In this document: in pieces, positions 48,023 through 57,736 of the stretch | Position numbering within the stretch: the first letter of the stretch is position 1 | How the letters are laid out: every line of letters begins with the position of its first letter | Origin: Ryuthela nishihirai | Lineage: Eukaryota; Arthropoda; Arachnida; Araneae; Heptathelidae | Direction of reading: 5' to 3' | DNA length: 64,000 nt | Assembly: GCA_038380435.1 (NCBI GenBank) | Contig: JAWZYU010000057.1 | Location: 558,001 to 622,000, forward strand | Notes under the pieces: generated by a model | The model's input: only the letters and a program-made list of their open reading frames with translations | Database searches by the model: none | Told to the model about the DNA's origin: nothing | Program-made: the position numbers and the translations under genes

Positions 48023-48644
48023 TCAAGTAGAGATTTTGGTCGTTTGAATTTGCGTGAGGGGTACAACATCATAATTAAGTAAATCTCTAATAAGTTGATT
48101 AGGATGTTCTGCGATAGTTGCAAAATAGTTCTTGGCCATTTTCTTGATGGATTGAAGATTTGTTTCACAATTTAGATCTCGATGAATGATAGTATTCCTG
48201 ACAAACCAGGGAGCTGCTACAGCAAATCGTATGATTTTATTTTGTAGAGATTGGAGATTTGCAAGATTTTTATTCGAACATGCACCCCAGATGGTGGCAG
48301 CATATAGAAGGAGAGGTTTGATTACCTGATTATAAATTAGCACTTTATGTGATGTTGCGATATGAGATTTTCCCCCAAGCAGAGGGAATAGTTTGCAGTA
48401 TCTGGCTTTGTTAATAACATTCCCTACATGGGCATCCCATTTGAACTTGTGATGGATCGTGATGCCTAGGTATTTGGCATGATCGCTCCACGCTACCTGT
48501 TAATCAAATAGGTAGAAATTTCATGATGGGGATTTCGTTGATGTGACGTAAGAACTGCAATACTTTTTGTAGGGTTAACTTGCACTCTCCAATCCGTGCA
48601 CCAGTCCTCAAAAGAGTCGAGCATTGCCTGCATTCTCTTGCACG
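48023..48644 (-). pseudogene. Jockey-like LINE reverse transcriptase, C-terminal fragment
   Basis: The minus strand reads RMQAMLDSFEDWCTDWRVQV and NPTKSIAVLTSH, then, past stops, VINKARYCKLFPLLGG, LIYNQVIKPLLLYAATIWGA and a tail ending QTTKIST and stop at 48,023. This is the thumb/C-terminal region of a jockey-type RT. The first blocks are almost identical to the plus-strand copy at 51,886-52,420, so both belong to one family. At its 5' side it is cut off by the TIR element starting at about 48,645. Nonsense changes in the middle make it a pseudogene. Confidence 0.85.
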
Positions 48645-49343
48645 CAATCAAAGAATGTAGAGGGAGAAGTTAAGCTTCCATAGAGATTAATGTAAAATCG
48701 AGTATCGTCCATTTGGCATCGAGGTGTAACGAACATTACAGGGGACGAACGCTTTTGTATTTACATGTTACTGTCAACCAAAGAACGTATAAGGAAAAGA
48801 AGTTCAGCTTTGACAAAGCGTAAGTGGCGACCTCAAGTGGTGTTTCGATTCGTATCGTGCATTAGTTTAAACTGGGAAGCAAACAATAAGGGGCAAAGGA
48901 ATTATGCATAAAAAAATTTATATTTTAGAAAAGGAAAAAAAGTAACTGCACTTTGTATTTGAAAAAAATAATATCATGATTTTAATAAAGGTTTATTTTC
49001 TCCATTGGAATTATTTTTTGTTGAACCAACAATTATAAATTGAACGGATAGAGAAGATTTGAAATTAGCCTGAAGTTAATTTATAGAATAAATTATTACA
49101 ATCAGAAGCTTTCTTGGTTGTGTAGAAATAGGAGACAGAATTGATATTAATATACTCTGCAAGCATATCAATGGGAAGTTATTACATAGGAAAAGCGAAG
49201 AGAATGGAAGTTGACAGTAACATGTAATTACAAAAGCGTTCGTCCCCTGTAATGTTCGTTTCACCTCTACGCCAAATGCACGATACTCGATTTTACATTA
49301 ATCTCTATGGAAGCTTAACTTCTTCTCCCTCTACATTCTTTGA
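48645..49343. mobile_element. About 700-bp element with 130-bp terminal inverted repeats
   Basis: TCAAAGAATGTAGAGGGAGA (from 48,648) and its complement (ending 49,343) start inverted repeats of about 130 bp that continue through AAGCTTCCATAGAGATTAAT and GGGGACGAACGCTTTTGTA. The interior has no transposase. It is either a MITE/foldback element or an inverted duplication. It lies between two oppositely oriented fragments of the same LINE. Confidence 0.75.
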
Positions 49344-49715
49344 CTGTAGATGTAGTAAAATGAACTAAACTCTGACCATTGTCCTGTCATCATGTCTTCA
49401 AATTTTGAAATCTCATCTTCTGACTCGAATACTTTATTAATTGGCCTAAATTTCAACGTCTACTTTCCCTTGCCATTGATTGCAATCCAACGCTACACAA
49501 CAGTAAGGATATTGACTTAACTATTCAAAATTTCGCCATTCACATTCATCAAGCCCTTCATGACTCCTCCACTGCTAGAAATATCAAACCACACTGTAAC
49601 AAACTATCACCGGAACTCTAAAGAAAGAAGTACAAGATAAAAATAGAGCAAGAAGAATATGGCAATCTTCAAGACTACCACAAGACAAAGAAAAATATAA
49701 CCAACTCAAAATCAA

Positions 49716-50406
49716 TTGGGTTGGGTTGTTCTACCTCTGAGCGGCACTTTTTTGCACACCATGGGCTAAATGGCCAGGTCACATGGACCCGGAAGGCTCA
49801 GAGAAGGTTGGGGGAGGGGACCCACTGGAACAGCTGTTGGGAGACAGATGGTAGCCTCCCGTCAAGGCCATCCAGCGTGTTCTTTAACGTTGGGTTGTTT
49901 TACCTCCGAGCGGCACTTTTTTGCACACCATGGGCTAAATCGCCGGGTCGCATGGACCCCGAAGGCTCAGAGAGGGTTGGGGGAGGGGACCCACTGGAAC
50001 AGCGGTTATGTTGTTTTACCTCTGAGCGGCACATTTTTGCACACCATGGGCTAAATGGCCAGGTCACATGGACCCCGAAGGCTCAGAGAAGGTTGGGGGA
50101 GGGGACCCACTGTAACAGCTGTTGGGAGACAGATGGTAGCCTCCCGTCAAGGCCATCCAGCGTGTTCTTTAACGTTGGGTTGTTTTACCTCCGAGCGGCA
50201 CTTTTTTGCACACCATGGGCTAAATGGCCAGGTCACATGGACCCCGAAGGCTCAGAAAAGTTTGGGGGAGGGGACCCACTGGAACAGCTGTTGGGAGACA
50301 GATGGTAGCCTCCCGTCAAGGCCATCAAGCGTGTTCTTTAACGTGCACAGGGTATGGCTCTCCCATACACGGGGCCACGGCTTAACGTCCCATCCGACGG
50401 ACGGCG
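49716..50406 (-). mobile_element. SINE-A multimer with four tail modules, 11-bp target-site duplication
   Basis: CTCAAAATCAA flanks it at 49,705-49,715 and 50,407-50,417. On the minus strand the element has a truncated body followed by four successive 3' modules, with junctions at about 50,177, 50,008 and 49,893. One module (49,894-50,007) is shortened. The tRNA-like head is absent. Long antisense frames (for example 49,721-50,308) arise from the repeated module and are not genes. Confidence 0.95.
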
Positions 50407-51159
50407 CTCAAAATCAAACTTCGAAGCAACGTACAAGAATTTCGAAATACAAATTGGATCAATAAGCTTACGTCACTTAATCCACGTGATGGCTCCATTT
50501 GGAAAATGGTTAGATCTTTAAAGGGAGACAGCCAACATGCTGGTCCACTTCACGGATCAGACGGCATGGCATACTCTAATTCGGATAAGGCTGAAACTTT
50601 TGCCAATTCACTAGAATTGCAATTTCGTCCGAATGAAGAGTATGTAAATGACGATCTGATTGATGAGGTGGAAATCACTATCAGGAAATTCAAAAAGTCA
50701 CTTTGCAAAGACACTCTACAATTCATAACATTTTAAGAAATCAAGGAGAATATCAAACAGTTAAAACTCAAAAAAGCAGCTGCAGATGATGCCATCAATA
50801 ACTCAATCATTAAAAACCTTCCTAAAAAAGCAGTTTTATTAATACTCAAGGTTTTCAATAAATGTCTCCAATTTCTCTACTTTCCTCAAACTTGGAAAAA
50901 TGCAATCATCACCATGTTGCCAAAACCAGGAAAAAGCCCACTCTTTCCCGATAACCATTGCCCTATCTGCCTACTCCCCTGCTTAGGAAAACCTTTGGAG
51001 AAATCCATTCTCAGGCGCCTTGAATTCTCATTGCAGTCTCTCAATGTCCTCCCCCCTGAACAATTTGGCTTCCGCAGGAAGCACTCTACAGTGCACCAGA
51101 TTCAAAGGATGGTAGAGATTATTGCAGAGGCCTGCAATAAAAAAGAATCAATAGTGGCT

Positions 51160-51553
51160 TTGGGTTGGGTTGTTTTACCTCTGAGCGGCACTTTTTTGCA
51201 CACCATGGGCTAAATGGCCAGGTCACATGGACCCCGAAGGCTCAGAGAAGGTTGGGGGAGGGACCCACTGGAACACCTGTTGGGAGACAGATGGTAGCCT
51301 CCCGTCAAGGCCATCCAGCGTGTTCTTTAACGTGCACAGGGGCCACGGCTTCCATTTCCCGCATATGGGGCCACGGCTTAACGTCCCATCCGACGGACGG
51401 CAGCCTTTCCAAGCCCATCGGTGTCCCCTACTGACCGTGGGCAGGGCGAGGAATTTTGTGGAGATAAATCTCAACGCTGACCTAGCTGGGACTCGAACCT
51501 GGGAACTACAGATTACGAGCCTGGCGCGCTACCGACTGAGCCACCCCCGCCCT
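51160..51553 (-). mobile_element. SINE-A, full length, 13-bp target-site duplication
   Basis: ATCAATAGTGGCT flanks it at 51,147-51,159 and 51,554-51,566, inside the RT. Without it the LINE frame joins ACNKKESIVA to VYIDIAKAF. It has a small local duplication (GGGGCCACGGCTT twice near 51,340-51,378). Confidence 0.97.
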
Positions 51554-51933
51554 ATCAATAGTGGCTGTCTACATTGACATCGCAAAGGCATTCGATCGAG
51601 TCTGGACTGAGGGACTCATCTTCAAACTCATTAAATTCAATTTTCCCCATGCTCTTATCTCCATTATTCACAGCTACCTTTCTCAACGCACTTTCCAAGT
51701 TAAAGTTGGAAACTGCATCTCTGAAACTAAATCCATCAATGCGGGAGTTCCTCAGGGATCCATTCTTGCTCCGACATTGTTTAAAATCTATACCTCAGAT
51801 GTTCCAAAACAGAAACGAATTATTAATGCCATGTATGCTGACGACACGGCATTTCTTGCCCCCTCCTTTCGTGCATCCTTTGCCTGCAAGAGAATGCAGG
51901 CAATGCTTAATTCCTTTGAATCCTGGTGCACGG

Positions 51934-52323
51934 GTGGCGGGGGTGGCTCAGTCGGTAGCGCGCCAGGCTCGTAATCTGTAGTTTCCAGGTTCGAGTCCCA
52001 GCTGGGTCAGCGGTTGAGATTTATCTCCGCAAAATTCCCCGCCCTGCCCACGGTCAGTAGGGGACACCGATGGGCTTGGAAAGGTCCGCCGTCCGTCGGA
52101 TGGTACGTTAACCCGTGGCCCCGTGTGCGGGAGAGCCATACCCTGTGCACGTTAAAGAACACGCTGGATGGCCTTGACGGGAGACTACCATCTGTCTCCC
52201 AACAGCTGTTCCAGTGGGTCCCCTTCCCCAACCTTCTCTGAGCCTTCGGGGTCCATGTGACCTGGCCATTTAGCCCATGGTGTGCAAAAAAGTGTTGCTC
52301 AGCGGTAAAACAACCCAACCCAA
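51934..52323 (+). mobile_element. SINE-A, full length, 12-bp target-site duplication
   Basis: CCTGGTGCACGG flanks it at 51,922-51,933 and 52,324-52,335. It is in the same orientation as the host LINE. Box A and box B are intact. Confidence 0.97.
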
Positions 52324-52433
52324 CCTGGTGCACGGACTGGAGGGTGCAGGTTAACCCTTCAAAAAGTATTGCAGTCCTTACGTCACATAAGAGAAATCCC
52401 CATCATGATAATCTCTACCTGTTCGATAAACCG

Positions 52434-52468
52434 CTCAGAGGTAAAACAACCCAACCTAACATTTTTAT
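52434..52468 (+). mobile_element. SINE-A 3'-tail fragment fused to LINE
   Basis: CGCTCAGAGGTAAAACAACC directly follows the interrupted LINE coding sequence. Only the last 30 or so bases of a SINE-A are present. Confidence 0.8.
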
Positions 52469-52509
52469 GACATATCTCCCATCACTTCCCTCCCCCTCTT
52501 TGTAATTCA

Positions 52510-54210
52510 AATTTGGCAGTCTCTGCCACGGCTTTGCCGTCTTATTTTTTAAATACAGTCACTAGCCTTTAAGGAACAACTCCGTATCTGCAGGTATTAA
52601 CTCTTGTCTGGGACTGCGATTGTCACTTTTTGATCCTTGATTCTAGTCGTTGATGAAGAAGATACATCACCCTTTCATCCACCGAGGCAAGTGCTAATTT
52701 AAATTTACTCTCTTCTCTAAATTTTAATGGCAAGGAAATCTTTTTCCACTACCTTGGCTCTTCGATCAAAAAAGTTTTCATTTCGAGATTGCCCTTTTTC
52801 ATCTCCAATGATGAAATTCTTCAGGAGCTCTCCTCCTTTGGCCAAGTTAAAGAAATTTTTGACGAATATTATGCTGAAGAAAAATTTAAATCTATTAAAA
52901 CTGGTACTCGTATCCTAAATATTGACCTCCAAATTCATATTCCGAATTTTTTGAAAATTGCTGGTTTCACCGCAACCATTTATTATCATGGAATAACCAA
53001 GCTGTGCAGGAGATGTAAATCTCCTGGGCATTTTGCGGACTCTTGTCTCTTGCTCACTAAGATTCCCCATAATTCATTTGCCTCCGTAGTTGGTGGAAAA
53101 CAACAACCACCTGTATTTCCTGAAAATGAAAATATACCAACTACCTCATTAGAAGCTGCTTCTCTGAACCCTACTGTGATGAATATTTCCACCCCCCCTC
53201 ACAAGTGTTGATCCTACTATCAATGAAAGAACCTCAGATTCTTTTGACTCCATCCCTTCACCTCGACCATTAGTTATGGACTTTGATTCCGAAGAGTCCC
53301 TCAACTCGCAAGATAATGAACAAAGTACTGAACCGGTCAGATCTCTATCGCACAAACAAGGAAAACTGAAGAAATCGGACTCTATTATCTTTGGATATCC
53401 CAGAGAGATTTTTGCAAGAGATGAAGTTGCGGAAGCAATAAGGGACTTTTTGATGTACATTGGTTCCTGCGAAGTCAATCAGTTAAAAGACACCCCTGAT
53501 CATATCCTGCCTCTGCGACATACCATGACACCTAACCAAAAACTTAAACCTGGTTTCAGAAAATTCTACTATCTGCTAACTGAATACTTTGGTGAACAAC
53601 AGCCGCGATACATCCTGGAAAATGTGCTCATTACCTACCCTTTTTTCAAAAACATGGTATTGAATCTCTTCGCAACAGGATCGACCAAGAACATAGCGAT
53701 TCGTAACTGCTATATGCTGATTTTGAAATCTTGCATCGATAACACACTGGCAAAAGGACTTCTTTGTGTGCATTGTGCTGCCTATTTACTTTTTGCAGGG
53801 TGTATTGGATAACTTTGATTTGGCCACTTGGATTTCTGCTGGTTAGTGCTGTTTTTCTTTGTTGCCTTTCTGTTGTTTTTGTTGCTTTTCCGTTTGTTGT
53901 ACTGGTGTTTTTCTTTTTCTATCTTTCCTTTCCCATCTTCACTTCTTTTTCGTTTTTCCTTAACTACTGTCAAATTCCCTCGCTGAAGCGATTGATTTCG
54001 TGGTAGCCTACTGCGTGTTTCTACTTCAAAATTTTAAACTTTTCCTGTTTTCCCCTTAATTAATTTTATCATGGGCAGTCTCTGCCGCAGCTTATGCTGC
54101 CTTATTTTTTTTTATTCTTGTCATTTGCCTAAGGCTAACTTATATGAAGGAGGTATAGTCTTTTGACTGGGACTCCGTTTCGTCATTTCTGATCTTTGAT
54201 ATAAAGGTCG
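52510..54210 (+). mobile_element. LINE 5' unit (leader plus ORF1) with its leader repeated downstream
   Basis: A leader motif (GGCAGTCTCTGCC, then TGCCGTCTTATTTTTT, then TGGGACTGCG and a TGATCTTTGAT-like end) stands at 52,514-52,650. A similar one stands at 54,077-54,203, where SINE-B starts. Between them is one gag-like ORF1 and a pyrimidine-rich stretch (53,815-54,060). No endonuclease or RT follows, so this is either a truncated LINE followed by the start of another copy or a gag-only element with terminal repeats. Confidence 0.6.
52690..53812 (+). pseudogene. LINE ORF1 (gag-like nucleic-acid-binding protein), frameshifted
   Basis: The frame reads GKEIFFHYLGSSIKKVFISR, LPFFISNDEILQELSSFGQV, a TRILNIDLQIHIP block and one zinc knuckle CRRCKSPGHFADSC (C-x2-C-x4-H-x4-C, about 52,999-53,045). 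It ends at 53,211 in HKC and stop. Shifting by one base at the C-rich run (about 53,192-53,200) restores a frame that continues through 53,276-53,812. ORF1 proteins of jockey-like LINEs bind the element RNA. No in-frame ATG is evident upstream of 52,690, so the start is lost or outside. It may belong to the same family as the RT fragment just upstream. Confidence 0.72.
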
Positions 54211-54401
54211 TACTTGGCTACTGATCTAAGGGACCTGGGTTCGAGCCCCGGGTAAGGCATGGATGTTCGTGTCGTTTTTCTGCTGAGGTCCTACCATCCT
54301 CACAGACCTTCTACTCTGGCATATAAACTGACAGGCTCCTGTCAGACCTCTGTGGCAAGCAGCTGCTTGAGGGGGTATTTTTTTTATTATTATTATTTTA
54401 A
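54209..54401 (+). mobile_element. SINE-B, head partly truncated
   Basis: Starts at TCGTACTTGGCTACTGATC (box A lost), keeps box B GGTTCGAGCCC and ends in GAGGGGGTATTTTTTTTATT. Confidence 0.92.
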
Positions 54402-54469
54402 ATATTCCTAATAGAGAAAGAATTAGAGCCATGTATTAAGCCGATAAACATAACGGAAAAAATAAACGA

Positions 54470-55550
54470 TGTAAATTTCAGGTTACTAACAACTTTATTG
54501 TTAACACGTATATTTTTGATAAATTTTATTTCAGATATTTTTACTTCATCCATTATAATAATAGACTAACTTTTTAAAGCAGTGTGGTGGCCAGATCGTC
54601 AAATCAAACTATAATTTGTAATTTTTTTAACCGATTATGAGAAGATTGGTGTTCGTTAAATGCCTACTTCATCCTAACAGTAACCATTTCGAACGTTAGC
54701 GTTGACACAACGTTCGAAATTTCAAAGCATGGTACTGATGACTTTTCGAACTTAGGTGCATAGAATGATAGAAAGATTGAATAATAATTACATATAAAGG
54801 AAAGCGTGCTGTGAAATACTTGCCGGAATAGATGCCTCAGTTGACTAAGAGTCGAAATTTGTATCGGGAAAAATGTATTTTACTAGATTATCAGATTAGT
54901 TTTCATTGAATATCAACTTGATGAAATGGTCAGTGTTACGACTTCATAACTTTTATTTCAATCTCCGCTTCTGCAGAGATTATACTCGAAACGACAAAAA
55001 TTGTCAAACACCCGGTACCGATTAAACGAAAAAAATAAAACGTCTATCCGTAAGTTTAAATTTTATACAGGTAGCTTTTATTAACTATGAAAAGCTAACA
55101 ATCTTAACACAAAACTAAAAATCGAGAATATTATTTCATATATATGTTTTACACAATATTGAAGTCTCATCACGAATACTATATCGATTTCTTTTTCCGT
55201 GCTATGTAATAGAATATGTAACTGTCAAACGTATTCAAAAAAACCAGTTGTGAAGAAAATTGTTTTTACAGATTTTCAATTCTATTTCGATATTTGGGAA
55301 TCGAGCGTGAATTCGAAATAAATAAACAAACTATAAAGTAACCGATTTAATAACTAAGGCAACGTAATTGCAGAAGTCATAAACAATTTCTTAACTGATC
55401 ACACAAAACACCAATATGCTATCAATCAGTATTAAATTATCCTGTTAATCACAAAATATCAGATTTGCTTTTAAAAGCACATGTTTCTGAGATACAAATA
55501 AATTGCTATTTTACTTGAAACTGAAAACTTTCTTACCAGAAGGAATTATG
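54470..55550 (-). repeat. R1 repeat, minus-strand copy
   Basis: Reverse complement of 4,370-5,320 and collinear with 34,070-34,860. It ends about 200 bp before the intact LINE. Confidence 0.8.
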
Positions 55551-55746
55551 AATTTTGAAAAATTCAATTGATTTTAATTACCTAAAATTCTGTTAAACAG
55601 TAATTGCTATTTCACCTATTTAGAGTACAATTTATAATTTTGCTGCTTGGTCTACTGTTTTTTTAGAGGAACAATCTGAAGAGGTTAACTAAGAAATCAC
55701 AATTAGTTAGAGAAAATGAAGATTAATATTACATATTTTGCTACTG

Positions 55747-55757
55747 CAATGTTTTCT
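55747..55757 (+). repeat. Target-site duplication of the LINE, left copy
   Basis: CAATGTTTTCT here is repeated at 61,728-61,738 after the LINE tail. Three bases overlap the CCAA tail, so the certain duplication is 8 bp. Confidence 0.85.
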
Positions 55758-56448
55758 CCCCCTCGGTGTGAGCGCCTGTACGCGGTGAGGGGGACCACCC
55801 TGTGAAGGTTCCGCTGGCTCGGCTACCTTCGCAGGGTCCTAAACGCTCGCCCACGTGTTTGCCGTGCGTGGAGACCCGTGTCCCGGGAAAGGAGGATCCT
55901 GGTAGTTGCCCGGGGGTCCCCGTCTTCTCTCCTCAGCTCATGACTGGCGTGGTCCCCATTGGCCGTCTTGCCATTGGGGAGCCTGTCTGTCGCGGGGCTG
56001 GGCAGCGGATTCCGGGGCCTCTGCTATACACTGCTTTGGCCTCTGCTTCCGGTAAACGGGAGCTCCTGGGGTGGCCCCCCCAGGAGCAATCGGCTGGTGG
56101 GCAGGTCCTGCTAGGGTCAACCGTGCAGAGCGGTGAGTAACCTTGCCCACGGTCCGGGTACAGGTTTACAAGTTTCCTCACAACTTATTTTCCTTTTGTC
56201 GTTATTTTTTCTTTGTGAGGCCAGTTTGGCCATTCACAATTTTCTTATTTTACGCTTTGTTTCATTTGTGTAGAACGTTTTTGTTCTGCACATTTCTCTT
56301 TTTCTTTTCCTTCTATTTATTTGTGAGGGCTTGGCTCACTGTCTGTGTGGGTATAGTGCCTGCGTAGCCCTGGCGCCCGACTGGGCGTCCCCTTGTTGGG
56401 CTCCGTGGAGGGTGGGGACAGCGGGCACTGAACCACACAAAACAAACC
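55758..56448 (+). promoter_or_regulatory. LINE 5' UTR with expected internal promoter
   Basis: Starts CCCCCTCGGTGTGAGCGCCT. The first 400 bases are GC-rich and the end is pyrimidine-rich. LINE promoters lie inside the 5' UTR, but no TATA or other specific element could be identified. Frames within it (for example from 55,802) have no homology I recognise. Confidence 0.6.
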
Positions 56449-57735
56449 ATGAGAGAGAATGATGATAATAATGCGATCGCCGCCAACAAGAGGGCTCGAC
56501 ATGAGCCCCCATCTTCCTCTTTGTCTAAGTTATCTCTGCCGTCGTCTTCTGTGTCTGTGTCTTCGTTCCCAAAGTTCCTGATCATCCACTCCACGGGTGA
56601 TCAGGTACTTGGGGACATGTCCCCATTTTTTGTAAATAAAGGTTTGAAAGGTCTTGCGGGAGAGCCGAAATCCGTCAAGCGCTTACGATCTGGCGACTTG
56701 CAGGTTGAGACCGCTTGTTCTAAACACTCTGAACTGCTCCTGAAAGTCAAAGAAATTGGTGGGGTGGCTGTTGAAGTCACTCCCCATAAAACTTTGAATT
56801 CCTCTCGGGGTGTGATCACCGAGTGGGGCCTCCTCAAAGTCACTGAGGAGGAAATCCTCTCGGAGCTCACACCTCAAGGAGTAACAGCGGTCCACCGGGT
56901 TTCGACACGCCGTGATGGGAAATTAACACCCACCCGGGTGTTAATTGTTACATTCAACACGCCACGCCTGCCTTCTTCCATCAAGGCAGGTTATTTGCAT
57001 TGTGAGGTTCGGCCGTATATCCCAAACCCTCTGCGCTGTTTTCAGTGTCAGATATACGGTCATGCCCGCACAGCATGCAGGGGCAAGCCCACCTGTGCTC
57101 GCTGTGGCAGTAAGGATCATCTCGATCCTGACTGCACAGCAGAAAAGGCATGCTGTGTGAACTGTAGTGGCGAACATCCGGCGTACTCCCGCGACTGTCC
57201 GAAGTGGAAAGAGGAAAAGGAGGTACAACGCCTCAAAGTCATAAATAACATCTCTTATGCAGAGGCGAGAAAGCTTGCTGCACCGCCTGCCCCGCCTGGC
57301 AAGGTTTCCTATGCCAGTGCGGTCATTGGAAAGCCCATCGTTCCAATGACTTCGGTTGCGGTGCAGACTGACATCAGTGTACCACCTACTGAGTCTTTCT
57401 CGCCAGCTGCGAAGTACCTCCTCACGCAGGCGAGACCGAGGGTGGTGTCGACTTCGACATCAACCCCGGTTTCCATTCCTGCAGCTCAGCCTTCCACCTC
57501 CACCGGAAGGCCTCCTCCTTCCCGTCCTCAGACAGCAAGACCTTCCAAACCGAAGGGCCCCCCACCGGGGCCTAAAAAGAAAATCATCACTCCTCCTCAA
57601 AGGGCGGTCACCGATCCATGCCCCTCGGACGATTCCGAGGACATGGATACCGACCGCCCCCTATTCACTAAACCGTCCTCCGCGGCGGTTAAGTTGAATA
57701 GGAATTCGTCGTCCGCCCACTCTTCTAAGTCCTGA
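56449..57735 (+). CDS. LINE ORF1, gag-like protein with three zinc knuckles (428 aa)
   Basis: ORF1 proteins coat the LINE RNA and carry it to the nucleus with ORF2. Residues 1-50 are Ser-rich and low complexity. About 50-190 form an RRM-like gag region (SVKRLRSGDLQVE, PRLPSSIKAGYLHCEVRPYI). Three cysteine-histidine knuckles follow: CFQCQIYGHARTAC (197-210), CARCGSKDHLDPDC (216-229) and CCVNCSGEHPAYSRDC (235-250). The C-terminal 150 residues are Pro/Ser-rich and probably disordered. The ATG at 56,449 follows a T-rich leader; it is the first in this frame with good context (ACCATGAG). The TGA is followed after one base by the ATG of ORF2, so ORF2 may be made by reinitiation. Confidence 0.93.
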   Translation: MRENDDNNAIAANKRARHEPPSSSLSKLSLPSSSVSVSSFPKFLIIHSTGDQVLGDMSPFFVNKGLKGLAGEPKSVKRLRSGDLQVETACSKHSELLLKVKEIGGVAVEVTPHKTLNSSRGVITEWGLLKVTEEEILSELTPQGVTAVHRVSTRRDGKLTPTRVLIVTFNTPRLPSSIKAGYLHCEVRPYIPNPLRCFQCQIYGHARTACRGKPTCARCGSKDHLDPDCTAEKACCVNCSGEHPAYSRDCPKWKEEKEVQRLKVINNISYAEARKLAAPPAPPGKVSYASAVIGKPIVPMTSVAVQTDISVPPTESFSPAAKYLLTQARPRVVSTSTSTPVSIPAAQPSTSTGRPPPSRPQTARPSKPKGPPPGPKKKIITPPQRAVTDPCPSDDSEDMDTDRPLFTKPSSAAVKLNRNSSSAHSSKS

Positions 57736-57736
57736 G

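Larger units (their letters stand above)
49366..52433 (+). pseudogene. Jockey-like LINE ORF2 (endonuclease end to RT), broken by three SINEs
   Basis: Skipping the SINEs, the strand reads SDHCPVIM (endonuclease end), LPQDKEKYNQL, WINKLTSLNPRDGSIWKMV, WKNAIITMLPKPGKSPLFPD, EQFGFRRKHSTVHQI, VYIDIAKAFDRVW (first RT Asp), AGVPQGSILAPTLF, MYADDTAFLAP (catalytic ADD), then DWRVQVNPSKSIAVLTSH. RT order and spacing are normal for the jockey group. Damage includes an in-frame TAA at 50,734, a frame change near 49,620 and insertions at 49,716, 51,160 and 51,934. It ends abruptly at 52,433 in a SINE-A tail fragment, so the RT C-terminus is missing. No RNase H was seen. Confidence 0.9.

Noticed and set aside
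49721..50308. 195-codon open frame with repeated FTSERHFFAHHGL blocks
   Set aside because: It is the antisense of tandem SINE-A 3' modules. The same peptide appears wherever SINE-A occurs and breaks at SINE ends, so it is not a repeat protein.
55802..56140. Upstream ORF in the LINE leader (112 codons)
   Set aside because: It lies in a GC-rich leader where random frames are long. It has no domain and lacks a partner in other elements here.
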